Position numbers and translations under genes: made by a program
Notes under the pieces: model-generated
The model's database searches: none
What the model saw: the letters and a program-made list of their open reading frames with translations, nothing else
What the model was told of the DNA's origin: nothing
NCBI GenBank assembly: GCA_011390575.1
Contig: JAABSE010000019.1
Coordinates: forward strand, 1 to 49,938
DNA: 49,938 bases
Source of the DNA: Sphingobacteriia bacterium
GTDB lineage: Bacteria; Bacteroidota; Bacteroidia; Bacteroidales; UBA7960
Direction of reading: 5' to 3'
Part shown: positions 16,288-26,483 of the stretch, one piece after another
How positions within the stretch are numbered: the first letter of the stretch is position 1
Layout: each line of letters opens with the position of its first letter

Positions 16288-19023
16288 TTACTCCCTGTGG
16301 TTTACCAATACAACCGGGGCAATTCCTGTAAACACTTCTCCGGGAATCAGAATGTCTTTTTTAGTGATAACTTCAGACGTTATGGTATTTAGCCACTTTT
16401 GAGGTGCGCTGGGGGGTAACTGGATTTGTGTATCACCCCAGTCCATATCCAGCAGGCAAGCTGCACCTGTTTGGTCAGAGAGGGTTGCGGTAATCAGCGG
16501 AACAGCAACAATAGCCCATTCATTGTAGTGTTTCCGGGCAAAGGCAAGCAGATGGGCATTCCTTTTTCCTGAAACGGACAGGGCTATATATTCTCCTTTT
16601 ACAAACAGATCCGGATTTAGTTTGCGGGCATTTAACAGGCATGCGGTATACCAGAGCTTTATTCTGCCATCCGTGGCATTTTTCAGCAGATCTCTCAGCA
16701 GGGCATCATCATTGGGTTGTTGATGGGCTTTCATCTCTTCCAACTGAGCAAGCCGAAGGTCATAATCTACCGGCTGCCGGTTATCGGGGTCCACAAGGGT
16801 AAAATCCCATAGCTCAGTGCCCTGGTAGATGTCGGGGATTCCCGGGCAGGTAATTTTCAGGGTAAGTTGTGTCAGGGAGTTGGTAATGCCCCGCCATGCC
16901 ACCTTCTGCATAAAGGGAACAAATGCCGCCAGGAAGTCATGCCGCGGATTGAGCATCTGACGGGCAAACTGACAAACGGTATTTTCGTAAGTATCATCCG
17001 GGTCTCTCCAGCTGACTTTGCGCTTTGCCTCACGCAAAGCTTTTACCAGGTATTCGTCGATTCGTTTCAGATAGGTTTCGTCAATTTTTCCGTCGAAAGG
17101 GAAAGTGCCCAGCAAAGTCTGGTAAATAAAATATTCTATGCTTGTTGAGGGTTCCAGCAAACCGCTATCAAGCCGGATCTTCAGTTTCTGGTTCATTCGC
17201 ATCCACTCATGTACTTTCTCTTCCCACTCATCGGTAAGTTCACTGACTATGTTGAGTCGTGCTCTTACATCTTCTCCACGCTTGGTGTCGTGTGTAGAGG
17301 TGGTATTCATGGTGTAAGGCCATTTTTGCTGTCGTTCCTCCATGGCTGTATGAAACCCTGAAATGGTGATGCCCGAAGCATTGATGGCATCGCCCACTTC
17401 GTTGTGAGCAACAAAGCAGTTGTACTGGTACATGGAGGTATCTTCAACCCCTTTGGCCATAAGCGGACCTGTGAACTGCATGAGCCGGGAAAAGAATTGC
17501 TGCAGTTTTTCGTTGAAGTCTTCATCATTTTTCTCATCGGAAAGCATTACAGATGAGAGCTTCTCCAGTGCCGCTGTTAATGCAGGGGTTCGTTTTCTGG
17601 CAGTTTTAAAAATCTCATCCACAACAATACGATTCTGGTTTCTCAGAGGAAAAGCCCTCGGATACAGGCGGTAAACAGGGCAGGCCAGCATAAACTCGCC
17701 CAGCGCTTCCTTGATTTCTTCCCGGCTGATATTCTCTTTCTCATAATCAATAAAGCCGAAGTGGTTGAAATACTGAAAGATGTTGTCCCACTCCCCGTGC
17801 ATGCGTGAGTTGAGAATCATTTTCTTGTTCTGGTAAATGAGTTCTGAAGCTGAGTCTTTGATGTTGGTAACTTCTTTGTAAAGTGCTTTAAGCTTGTCAT
17901 AATGCTTAACACTGGTGAGAAGGTTGTTTACGATAGCCAGAAAATCATAGCCCGTATTGCCCTGAACAGGCCAGAAGGAGGGAAGCTCCTCTTGGTGTTC
18001 CAGGATTTTTTCGGCAACAATCCAGGTTTCATCACCACAAAGTTTTCGCAATCTGTCGAGATACTGGTTAGGGTCGTTCAGTCCATCGATATGATCAATG
18101 CGCAATCCATTGAAGTTTCCCTGTTCCATCTGTTTATTGATAAAACTATGGAACTCTTTAAAAACCTCAGCATCTTCCATACGCAGGCAAATGAGCCCGT
18201 TGACGGTAAAAAAGCGGCGGAAATTAATGCGCTTTTCGGTTTCCTGCCAATGACATAGCTCGTAAAACTGCATCTCAATAATTTCACGGATTGACGCTTC
18301 CCGGGAGCTGAGTTTTTGGGTCAGTTTGTCAATGAATGCTTTAACTTCAGGGTTGGTGGCGTATAACTGTTGCGCCTTTTCTTTTGCTTCTTCCCATTCA
18401 TGCTGAAGATAGCTTTGGGTAACTGAAGCTTTCAGATGCTTGTCCCATAGCTCCTGGATGGGGGCCGGTGCAGAAGAAATATTGCTTTCAGCAATACTGC
18501 GGAATGTGTCGTGGTTTACCGGGTAAATATTGTCGAAATATTCCAGAGTGAAAGTTCCATTCTTCCAGCCTGTTTTAATATCATTGTTTTTTATGGCTTC
18601 ATCCAAAGGTATTCCTAAAAACGGAACCATGAGTTTGTTATCCTTGCCGGCGACTCCCGGTTCCAGATCAAAAAAACGGTACCAGGCAGAATCGCTCCCT
18701 TTTTCCAGCACATCCATCATCCATACATTACCGGGGTGATACGCCATGTGATTGGGTACAATGTCCTGGATCCATCCTATGCTGCTTTGCCCCAGTTTTT
18801 TTCGCACTTTGCTGAAGGTGGCTTCATCGGTTATCTCCGGATTGAACCGCAGGGGGTCAATCACATCATATCCATGACCACTGCCCGGGGTTGCTGCGAA
18901 GATGGGGGAGGCATAAACGGCTCCTGCGCCCAGCAATGTGAGGTATTCAATTTGTTTCTCCAGATCTTTGAGGGGAAAGTCTTTGTTGAACTGGATGCGG
19001 TAGGTTGTTATCGGGTTATACAT
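16288..19023 (-). CDS. treY: Malto-oligosyltrehalose synthase
   Basis: A 911-residue GH13 enzyme that isomerises the reducing-end alpha-1,4 bond of a malto-oligosaccharide to the alpha,alpha-1,1 bond of trehalose. The N-terminus TYRIQFNKDFPLKDLE and YASPIFAATPGSGHGYDV are diagnostic for TreY. The nucleophile is Asp310 in GLRIDHIDGL and the acid/base Glu338 in WIVAEKILE; TSTHDTKRGEDVRARL gives the third acidic residue. It is the last gene of the trehalose operon, 13 bp after treZ; the product of TreY is the substrate of TreZ. Cytoplasmic, with no signal peptide. Confidence 0.95.
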   Translation of the reverse strand: MYNPITTYRIQFNKDFPLKDLEKQIEYLTLLGAGAVYASPIFAATPGSGHGYDVIDPLRFNPEITDEATFSKVRKKLGQSSIGWIQDIVPNHMAYHPGNVWMMDVLEKGSDSAWYRFFDLEPGVAGKDNKLMVPFLGIPLDEAIKNNDIKTGWKNGTFTLEYFDNIYPVNHDTFRSIAESNISSAPAPIQELWDKHLKASVTQSYLQHEWEEAKEKAQQLYATNPEVKAFIDKLTQKLSSREASIREIIEMQFYELCHWQETEKRINFRRFFTVNGLICLRMEDAEVFKEFHSFINKQMEQGNFNGLRIDHIDGLNDPNQYLDRLRKLCGDETWIVAEKILEHQEELPSFWPVQGNTGYDFLAIVNNLLTSVKHYDKLKALYKEVTNIKDSASELIYQNKKMILNSRMHGEWDNIFQYFNHFGFIDYEKENISREEIKEALGEFMLACPVYRLYPRAFPLRNQNRIVVDEIFKTARKRTPALTAALEKLSSVMLSDEKNDEDFNEKLQQFFSRLMQFTGPLMAKGVEDTSMYQYNCFVAHNEVGDAINASGITISGFHTAMEERQQKWPYTMNTTSTHDTKRGEDVRARLNIVSELTDEWEEKVHEWMRMNQKLKIRLDSGLLEPSTSIEYFIYQTLLGTFPFDGKIDETYLKRIDEYLVKALREAKRKVSWRDPDDTYENTVCQFARQMLNPRHDFLAAFVPFMQKVAWRGITNSLTQLTLKITCPGIPDIYQGTELWDFTLVDPDNRQPVDYDLRLAQLEEMKAHQQPNDDALLRDLLKNATDGRIKLWYTACLLNARKLNPDLFVKGEYIALSVSGKRNAHLLAFARKHYNEWAIVAVPLITATLSDQTGAACLLDMDWGDTQIQLPPSAPQKWLNTITSEVITKKDILIPGEVFTGIAPVVLVNHRE

Positions 19024-19036
19024 AGCAAGGCGTTTT

Positions 19037-20890
19037 TTAATGGAAGGGCAGTTTTTGAATAGAAATGGCTACTGATAAAGGGTGCAGGGTTATCGAGAGC
19101 CCTGACCGGGTTTCTTGCCAGGGCGATTCATTGTCTTTTGCGGGGCCTCCCCAGCGCTGGTGGGCTGAATAAGCCAGCAGAGCCGGCATTTCGGAAGTGT
19201 TTTCATCCCCATGTAAGGTGATGATGTCTTTTGAGAAATTCATTACCGTAATAATTCGTTCCCGGGTATTTTCATGTTCCAGCACAACCGCTTTGGAATT
19301 TTCGCTCAGTTTGGCTGATACATTTCCTCTGTCACCTGGTTGCAGCAATGCGTATTGCTTACGAATGGCAATGAGCTTTTGGTAAAAAGCCAGCATCTGT
19401 TTTTTTTGAGAATCCCTGTCAAAATCCCATTGGAGCCTGGATTGCTCAAAAGTGCTTATGGCCGCCGGGTCGGGCGGATCAGCTTTTTTGATGAAATCAC
19501 GAAATTCCCGTTTTCGTCCCTTCCTTACCGCTTCCACGAGATGTTCATCTCCATGACTGATGAAGTAGAGGAATGGATTCTTTTCAGCATATTCTTCTCC
19601 CATGAATAGCATGGGTATAAAAGGGCTCATGAGCATGGCGCCGGCAGCCAGTTTTAGTGGTTCGAAATCAATCAGGGCAGAGAGCCGGTCGCCCATCATG
19701 CGATTGCCTGCCTGGTCATGGTTTTGTGTAAATACCACAAAACGCTCTCCGGGCTGACCTTCTGTGGGGGTTCCAAAAATCTTTTTTCGGTGGGCTGAAT
19801 ATTCACCGGTAAAAACGTAGGCATGGTTGAATGATTTTACCAGTTGTTTGGTGGCGCCAAAATCAGAATAGTACCCGTTCTTTTCGCCCGTGAGCAGTGC
19901 ATGGAGCGAATGGTGCCATTCGTCGCACCATTGGGCGTCCATTCCGTATCCGTCTTTTTCTGTGGGGTTGATGTAGCGGGTATCGTTCAGGTCGCATTCG
20001 GCAATCAGAAAGTGATTTTTTCCTGATTCCCGGTTGAGTTCTTTGACTCTTTCTGACAACTCGCGCAGAAAATGTTTGGGGCTGAAGTCTTTGATGGCAT
20101 GAACGGCATCCAGGCGCAGTCCATCCACATGAAAGTCGCGCAACCACATCAGGGCATTTTCAAGAAAAAACTGTCTTACTCCATCGCACCATGCATCATC
20201 ATAGTTGATGGCTTTGCCCCAGGGAGTGGTATATTTATTTGTAAAAGCCGGGCCGAAAGCACCCAGGTAATTGCCTTCGGGACCCAGGTGGTTGTAAACC
20301 ACATCAAGAATCACAGCGATCCCTTTTTCATGGCATGCCTTTACCAGTTTTGCAAATTCCAGCGGCCCGCCATAAGATTGTTGTACCGCATACGGAAATA
20401 CGCCATCATAACCCCAGTTGCGCTCTCCGGGAAAAGCAGCAACAGGCAGTATTTTTAGGGCATTCACACCCAGGACTTTCAGGTAATCCAGCTTGCCGGC
20501 AATACCGGCAAAAGTTCCTTCAGGGGTAAAGGTTCCGGTGTGAAGTTCATAAATAATCAGGTCTTTAAGCGCGATTCCCTGCCATTGAGTATTGTCAGTT
20601 TTCCTGATTTCGTTCAGGTCAATACACTCCGAAGATCCATGGACCCCATCGGGCTGAGATAAGGATGCAGGGTCGGGGAAGGTGTCTTTTTCGTTGATAC
20701 GAAACTTATAGCGATCGCCGGGTTGCAGGTTGTCAGGAAGAGCATGCCAGAATCCGCTTTCCTGCTTCTGTAAAGAAATATTGCCTTTGCCTTCAATTTC
20801 GATGGCCAGCTTGCGGGCATGGGGCGCCCATATGTTGATTTCCGGTTGCGGATGAAAATTAATGCCTGTATGACGTCGTTGGATGTTCAT
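19037..20890 (-). CDS. treZ: Malto-oligosyltrehalose trehalohydrolase
   Basis: A 617-residue GH13 enzyme that releases trehalose from maltooligosyltrehalose. Residues 10-90 are the N-terminal beta domain (INIWAPHARKLAIEIEG), then the barrel: YELHTGTFTPEGTF, DVVYNHLGPEGNYL, nucleophile Asp261 in VDGLRLDAVHAI, acid/base Glu298 in FLIAECDLNDTRYI, and TQNHDQAGNR with the third Asp. ELHTGTFTPEGTF and the NHDQ(A/I)GNR segment mark TreZ rather than a branching enzyme. It lies 52 bp after the debranching gene and 13 bp before treY. Confidence 0.95.
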   Translation of the reverse strand: MNIQRRHTGINFHPQPEINIWAPHARKLAIEIEGKGNISLQKQESGFWHALPDNLQPGDRYKFRINEKDTFPDPASLSQPDGVHGSSECIDLNEIRKTDNTQWQGIALKDLIIYELHTGTFTPEGTFAGIAGKLDYLKVLGVNALKILPVAAFPGERNWGYDGVFPYAVQQSYGGPLEFAKLVKACHEKGIAVILDVVYNHLGPEGNYLGAFGPAFTNKYTTPWGKAINYDDAWCDGVRQFFLENALMWLRDFHVDGLRLDAVHAIKDFSPKHFLRELSERVKELNRESGKNHFLIAECDLNDTRYINPTEKDGYGMDAQWCDEWHHSLHALLTGEKNGYYSDFGATKQLVKSFNHAYVFTGEYSAHRKKIFGTPTEGQPGERFVVFTQNHDQAGNRMMGDRLSALIDFEPLKLAAGAMLMSPFIPMLFMGEEYAEKNPFLYFISHGDEHLVEAVRKGRKREFRDFIKKADPPDPAAISTFEQSRLQWDFDRDSQKKQMLAFYQKLIAIRKQYALLQPGDRGNVSAKLSENSKAVVLEHENTRERIITVMNFSKDIITLHGDENTSEMPALLAYSAHQRWGGPAKDNESPWQETRSGLSITLHPLSVAISIQKLPFH

Positions 20891-20942
20891 GATACACTTA
20901 AATAAAATGTGAAGTATTAATTTTTGATCACTCCTGCCCGGT

Positions 20943-23075
20943 TTACATCTCTCTTCGGTTGATGAGCAGCACTACCGAGCGACCTTCGGCAAATACTGTT
21001 TCGCCTGCATTAAATATCTGTTGGTCGTCATAGAAGAATTTGCCTTTTCGTGTATCCATAATAAGTGACCAGGGTTCGCCCCATTCTTCATTGGGCAGAA
21101 TAAATTCCTTGTCCTCGTGGTGGGCATTGAAAATCAGGTAAAAATTATCGTCCTTGATTTTCTGTCCGTCAAAGGTTTTTCCGGGGATGCCATCGCCGGA
21201 TAGATATACTCCTACCGATTTGGCGGTATCGCTTTCCCAGTCAGCAATGGTCATGATATTGCCATCGGGCAGAAACCACTCAATGTCCTTAACTCCTGAT
21301 GGGTTGAGAGGCTTGTATTTAAACCACTGGATGCGTGAAAATACGTGATGATCGAGCCGGAGACGAATGAGATGGGATGTAAATTCAACCAGTTCCTGAT
21401 CCATATTTTTCCAGTCAATCCACGATAACTCATTGTCCTGACAGTAGGCATTGTTATTACCGTTCTGGGTTTTGCCCATTTCGTCACCCGCCACCAGCAT
21501 AGGAATTCCCTGCGAAAGCATCAGGGTGCTGAGGAAGTTGCGCACCTGCTTTTTTCGCAGATGGTTGATTTCGGGATCATCGGTAGGCCCTTCCACTCCA
21601 CAGTTCCACGATCGGTTGTGGCTTTCACCATCCCTGTTGTTCTCGTTATTGGCCTCGTTGTGCTTCTGATTGTAAGAAACCAGGTCGTGCATGGTAAAAC
21701 CATCGTGGGCCGTGATAAAGTTAACGCTTGCCACCGGACGTCTGGAGTCGTCGTAATACAGGTCGGAGCTGCCTGTAAAACGCCAGGCAAAGCTGCCTAG
21801 ATTGCTGTGTTCACCTCTCCAGAAATCACGCATCACATCCCGGTAGTGTCCGTTCCATTCGAGCCATCCCTGGGGGAAATTACCCACCTGGTAGCCGTTT
21901 TCTCCAATATCCCACGGTTCGGCAATGAGTTTTACCTGCGACAAAACAGGATCCTGGTGCAAAACATCAAAAAAGGAGCCCCATTTGTCAACATCACTGA
22001 ATTCGCGGGCAAGGGCCGATGCAAGGTCGAAGCGGAATCCATCCACGTGCATTTCGGTAACCCAGTAGCGAAGGCTGTCCATGATAAGACGCAAAATGGT
22101 CGGATGTACTGTGTTCAGTGTGTTTCCGGTTCCGGTATAGTCCATGTAATAGCGCTTGTCTTTATCGGTAAGCCGGTAATAAGCTGCATTGTCAATACCT
22201 CTGAAACACAGGGTTGGACCCATCTCGTTTCCTTCGCCCGTATGGTTGTATACAACATCAAGAATTACTTCAATGCCTGCTTCGTGCAGGGATTTAACCA
22301 TATTCTTAAACTCGTAAATTTGTTCAACTCCGAAACCGGCGGAAGTGTATTCGGGATGGGGGGCAAAGAAATTAATGGTGTTGTAGCCCCAGTAATTGGA
22401 GAGTCCGTTGTTGATCAGATGCCGGTCATGAATAAAGTGATGCACCGGCATGAGTTCCACTGCATTTACTCCCAGCGACTTTAAATAGTTGATAACATCG
22501 GGGTGACGCATGGCAGCATAAGTGCCTTTGATTTCTTCCGGTATACCCGGAAACTGTTTGGTAAAACCTTTTACGTGTGTTTCGTAAATGATGGTTTTGT
22601 TCAGGGGGATTTTGAGTTGTGTATCGCCATGCCAGTAAAAATGGTCATCGATTACCACACTTTTAGGAACAAAGGGAGCACTGTCGGTTTCGCTGAAAGA
22701 AAGATCTTTTAGTTTATGATTCAGCTGGTATCCGAAAAGTGAGTCGTCCCATTTTTCAATTCCACTGAGTGCTTTGGCGTAGGGGTCAATGAGTAGTTTG
22801 TTGGCATTGAACCTGTGGCCATTCTCCGGATCATAAGGGCCATCAATCCTGTAACCATATTTTTGTCCGGCATGCAAGCCGGGGACGTAAATGTGCCATT
22901 GGCTATGCGTACGGTTGGTCACAGGTATGATGTGGGTTTGTTTGCCTTGCTCATCAAAAAGGCACAATTTTACAGAGGTTGCATTTTCAGAGAATAAGGC
23001 AAAGTTCACTCCCTTCCCATCGTAGGAAGAGCCTAAAGGATAGGGTTTCCCGGGCCAGGTTTCAAGATTGTTCAT
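20943..23075 (-). CDS. glgX: Glycogen debranching enzyme, GlgX/TreX type
   Basis: A 710-residue GH13 isoamylase-type enzyme hydrolysing alpha-1,6 branches of glycogen. Residues 8-100 are a CBM48 domain (GKPYPLGSSYDGKGVNFALF). Catalytic marks are Asp350 in VDGFRFDLASALAR, Glu386 in LIAEPWDIGENGYQVG, and TAHDGFTMHDLVSYNQKHN with the third Asp; the NEANNENNRDGESHN segment is typical of GlgX/TreX. In trehalose operons this enzyme is named TreX and frees linear maltodextrins for TreY, which suits the context. Length is usual for the family. Confidence 0.95.
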   Translation of the reverse strand: MNNLETWPGKPYPLGSSYDGKGVNFALFSENATSVKLCLFDEQGKQTHIIPVTNRTHSQWHIYVPGLHAGQKYGYRIDGPYDPENGHRFNANKLLIDPYAKALSGIEKWDDSLFGYQLNHKLKDLSFSETDSAPFVPKSVVIDDHFYWHGDTQLKIPLNKTIIYETHVKGFTKQFPGIPEEIKGTYAAMRHPDVINYLKSLGVNAVELMPVHHFIHDRHLINNGLSNYWGYNTINFFAPHPEYTSAGFGVEQIYEFKNMVKSLHEAGIEVILDVVYNHTGEGNEMGPTLCFRGIDNAAYYRLTDKDKRYYMDYTGTGNTLNTVHPTILRLIMDSLRYWVTEMHVDGFRFDLASALAREFSDVDKWGSFFDVLHQDPVLSQVKLIAEPWDIGENGYQVGNFPQGWLEWNGHYRDVMRDFWRGEHSNLGSFAWRFTGSSDLYYDDSRRPVASVNFITAHDGFTMHDLVSYNQKHNEANNENNRDGESHNRSWNCGVEGPTDDPEINHLRKKQVRNFLSTLMLSQGIPMLVAGDEMGKTQNGNNNAYCQDNELSWIDWKNMDQELVEFTSHLIRLRLDHHVFSRIQWFKYKPLNPSGVKDIEWFLPDGNIMTIADWESDTAKSVGVYLSGDGIPGKTFDGQKIKDDNFYLIFNAHHEDKEFILPNEEWGEPWSLIMDTRKGKFFYDDQQIFNAGETVFAEGRSVVLLINRREM

Positions 23076-23183
23076 AGGGATTGAAGGATTAAGTTTTATT
23101 AAAAACGCAGCTCCATCTGAAATTATGATAAAGCACCTGTTATTGATAGGTGAACAGTCGTCTTACAGTAAAAACAGCATTTT

Positions 23184-26100
23184 TTAAGGCAGATTTTCCT
23201 GGATTTTTTGCAGCACCTTTATAGGAATAACAAGATGAGAAGGTTGTTTTTCGGCAAACTTCCTGATCTCGAGAATAGCCTTTTCAAAAACAAAGATGTT
23301 GAGGAGCTCTTTTGTTTTGTTAGGGCATTGGGGAATAAATCCGGAATCTTTCGCCTCTTCCCTGTATCCTTTCAGAAATGTATCTGATACCATGGTATAC
23401 CATCTGTCCATCAGGGGGCGCAAATAATTATCATTTACCGGAACAAACTCTTTTCTGTAAAAATATCCTCTGTTAAGGGCATAATGAAAAGACCCCAGCA
23501 TAGAAGCTACATCTTTCAGTGGGCAATGCTTGAGTTTTCGCACGCTAAGCGGATTTTCCACTTCTCCTTCAAAATCTGTTACAATAAAATCTTTTCCCGT
23601 GAAAAGTAATTTGTCGAGTTTGTAATTGCCATGAATTCTGGTTTTCGCTGCATCGATTTTTTCTTTTTCCAGGATTTCCTGAATGTAAGCAAAAAACCTG
23701 TCCTGATCGGCAATAATGGATTCCAGTTGCTTCCATGTTCCCTCTTCAATTTCTTGTTTGTTGTTTTGTACCCAGGAAAAATTTCTTTTCACAAAGGTAC
23801 GCAAGGCCTGGTAGAGAGATTTCTGATAGAGCAGGGAGAAGGGCTCCGGTTCAAAACCTTTTACCTGGTTTACTTCTGCCATTGATTTGTGCATGCTGGC
23901 CGTTCGCTGGCCAAGCAAATGGGCCATTTCCAGGAAGAAAGGACCTGTCAGTTCTTCCAGTTCACTGTCCGATACAGCTGCCGGTTTAAGGGTTTGGGTT
24001 TTTTCGCTGAGGACTTTATCAAAAAAGCTTTCGATGGCTGTTTCTGTCATTTCCCATGCACTGCCCACGTTGGGAATCAAATCAGACAGCATCCCCAGGG
24101 AAGTGTCTTCAAATCCTTCACGTTTGTAATCCATTCTGCCCACGTAGGGTGGAATGTTCTGAAAACCGGAGTGACGGGTCAGGTTTTTCATGATTTCCAC
24201 ATCAGGGTTTTCTCCCTCCTGCAGGCTTCGGTAAATCTTGAAAAAGAATTTATCGCTTAATATAATAGAAGTATTGGAAGGTTTAAAGGCCACGACATGA
24301 GGCTTGAGGGGGAATTCTGTTGTGTTAAGCTTTCTCAGCCTGCTGCCGGATGAACCTTCAATTTCTCCATGCTGCCCTTTCAGCTTGCTGCGCTTGCTGA
24401 TAATATTAAAAAACTCTTGCACCAGATCTTCATCCTGAACACCATCATACAGAATAGCTTCTTCTCCGTTCCAGCTGATGGGTGCAATAACAGCTTCGGG
24501 GTGTCGGTTTCTGATCTCATTCATGCGGTTGTTGACGGCAATGGACAAAGGCATGAAAAATATGTCTTTTTCATCCTCTATCAGATCCATTTGTACCATA
24601 AACAGATGTGACAATCTTTTCCGTCCCATTATGGGAAAGATATCAACAATTTCCACATCTCTCAGTTTCTTTACATTTCCACGGAACCATTTGCTGTTGA
24701 GGATGAAAGCTTTGAGCAAAACCTTTAATTTGCTTTGAAGATTTATCCCCATTGTGCTCCATTGATTGGTGTCAATGCCAAGGTAATCTATGCTGGTGGG
24801 TTGTTTTTCAAGGGGCTTGTCAACTTTTTGCAATTGAAACCAGAAATAGTTTTTAAACTGCATGGAAAACGACCATGGCTCTTCAGAAACTACCGGAAAC
24901 TCATTGCGACTGAATACTTCAACGGGGGTCGCTCCTGCGTATTCGTGAAGGTCGAGCTCTACATGTTGCGAATAGCGCGATAGGTTAACGATTACCAGGA
25001 TGGTTTCTTCCTCATGCTCTCGTAAGAATGCCAGAACCTTGGGGTTGTTGGTGTTGACAAAACGGATAGATCCGCGTCCGAAAGCCTTGAATTTTTTCCG
25101 TTTGGCAATCACACGTCGTTTCCACCACAGGAAAGAAGAAGGATTTCGCTCCAGGTTTTCGACGTTAACCGTGGTATAATGATAATTATGGTCGATAATC
25201 ACCGGCAGGAAAAGCTTTTGCGGGTCCGCCTGCGAAAATCCTGCATTTTTATCAGGCGACCATTGCATGGGGGTGCGCACCCCATCGCGGTCTCCCAGGT
25301 AATAATTGTCTCCCATACCTATTTCGTCCCCGTAATAAACGATGGGGGTGCCGGGCATGGAGAATAGCAGGAAATTGAGCAGTTCTATGGTACGGGTGTC
25401 GCCTCCAAACAGGGGAAAGAGCCTACGGCGTATTCCCACGTTAACCCTTTTGCGTGGGTCTTTGGCGAAAGTTTTATACATGTAATCCCGTTCTTCATCC
25501 GAAACCATTTCCAGGGTGAGTTCATCGTGATTTCTGAGAAAGATGGCCCATTGGCAATTATCGGGAATTTCGGGGGTTTGCTCAAGAATGTCCACTACGG
25601 GGAATCGGTCTTCCATGCGAAGGGCCATATAAAGTCTGGGCATAAGAGGGAAATGAAATGCCATGTGGCATTCATCACCATCGCCAAAATAGGCTCTTGA
25701 GTCATTGGGCCACTGATTCGCTTCGGCCAGCAGCAAACGGTCATCGTAGTGATCGTCTACATATTTCCGTAGTTTCTTCAGATATTCATGGGTTTCGGGC
25801 AGGTTTTCGCAGTTGGTTCCCTCTCGCTGGTAAAGGTAGGGAACCGCATCGAGTCTGAAGCCATCTACCCCAATATCGAACCAGAAGTTCAGTATTTTGA
25901 GAATCTCATTCTGAACACGCGGGTTTTCATAGTTAAGGTCGGGCTGGTGCGAGTAAAACCTGTGCCAGTAATAAGCCTTCGCTTCATGGTCGTAGGTCCA
26001 GTTGGATACTTCAAAATCCTGAAATATGATCCTTGCATCCTTGTATTTGTCGGTATGGTCGTTCCATACATAAAAGTCGCGGTAGGCACTGCCGGGGCTG

Positions 26101-26483
26101 GCTTTTCGTGCCCGTTGAAACCATTTATGTTCGGTGGATGTATGGTTGAGCACCAGTTCGGTTATAATTCTTAAACCCCGGGCATGGGCCTCCCTGACAA
26201 ATCTTTTGAAGTCAGCCAGGGTACCGTAGGAGGGATGTATGTTCGTGAAGTCGGCTATGTCGTATCCTCCGTCTTTCAGGGGGGAAGGATAGAAGGGCAA
26301 CAGCCACAGGGTGTTGACGCCCAGGCTTTGTATGTAATCCAGTTTCTGAATCAAACCTCTGAAATCCCCTATTCCGTCTCCATTGCTGTCGTAAAATGAC
26401 CTTACATGCACCTGGTAAATAATAGCATCTTTATACCAAAGGGGATTGCTCTCTTTTTGTGGATTTTTTGCTGTCATGCTCAT
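23184..26483 (-). CDS. treS: Trehalose synthase fused to a degenerate maltokinase domain
   Basis: A 1099-residue fusion. Residues 13-560 are a complete GH13 trehalose synthase (maltose to trehalose and back): PLWYKDAIIYQVHVRSFYDS, nucleophile Asp212 in GVDGFRLDAVPYL, acid/base Glu254 in LLAEANQWP, Asp320 in FLRNHDELTLEM. Residues about 590-1099 have the maltokinase (Pep2) fold; the ATP lysine Lys749 (FFFKIYR) and the metal-binding DFEGE (Asp970) are present. The catalytic block expected as HGDxHxGQ reads HGNYKLDK at 951-958, so the catalytic Asp is Asn953 and the Gln is Lys958. The kinase is therefore probably inactive or altered. First gene of the trehalose operon; 108 bp to glgX. Confidence 0.93.
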   Translation of the reverse strand: MSMTAKNPQKESNPLWYKDAIIYQVHVRSFYDSNGDGIGDFRGLIQKLDYIQSLGVNTLWLLPFYPSPLKDGGYDIADFTNIHPSYGTLADFKRFVREAHARGLRIITELVLNHTSTEHKWFQRARKASPGSAYRDFYVWNDHTDKYKDARIIFQDFEVSNWTYDHEAKAYYWHRFYSHQPDLNYENPRVQNEILKILNFWFDIGVDGFRLDAVPYLYQREGTNCENLPETHEYLKKLRKYVDDHYDDRLLLAEANQWPNDSRAYFGDGDECHMAFHFPLMPRLYMALRMEDRFPVVDILEQTPEIPDNCQWAIFLRNHDELTLEMVSDEERDYMYKTFAKDPRKRVNVGIRRRLFPLFGGDTRTIELLNFLLFSMPGTPIVYYGDEIGMGDNYYLGDRDGVRTPMQWSPDKNAGFSQADPQKLFLPVIIDHNYHYTTVNVENLERNPSSFLWWKRRVIAKRKKFKAFGRGSIRFVNTNNPKVLAFLREHEEETILVIVNLSRYSQHVELDLHEYAGATPVEVFSRNEFPVVSEEPWSFSMQFKNYFWFQLQKVDKPLEKQPTSIDYLGIDTNQWSTMGINLQSKLKVLLKAFILNSKWFRGNVKKLRDVEIVDIFPIMGRKRLSHLFMVQMDLIEDEKDIFFMPLSIAVNNRMNEIRNRHPEAVIAPISWNGEEAILYDGVQDEDLVQEFFNIISKRSKLKGQHGEIEGSSGSRLRKLNTTEFPLKPHVVAFKPSNTSIILSDKFFFKIYRSLQEGENPDVEIMKNLTRHSGFQNIPPYVGRMDYKREGFEDTSLGMLSDLIPNVGSAWEMTETAIESFFDKVLSEKTQTLKPAAVSDSELEELTGPFFLEMAHLLGQRTASMHKSMAEVNQVKGFEPEPFSLLYQKSLYQALRTFVKRNFSWVQNNKQEIEEGTWKQLESIIADQDRFFAYIQEILEKEKIDAAKTRIHGNYKLDKLLFTGKDFIVTDFEGEVENPLSVRKLKHCPLKDVASMLGSFHYALNRGYFYRKEFVPVNDNYLRPLMDRWYTMVSDTFLKGYREEAKDSGFIPQCPNKTKELLNIFVFEKAILEIRKFAEKQPSHLVIPIKVLQKIQENLP

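Noticed and set aside
23184-26483. GlgE pathway operon
   Set aside because: The maltokinase block is degenerate and no GlgE maltosyltransferase or GlgM-like gene lies in the cluster.
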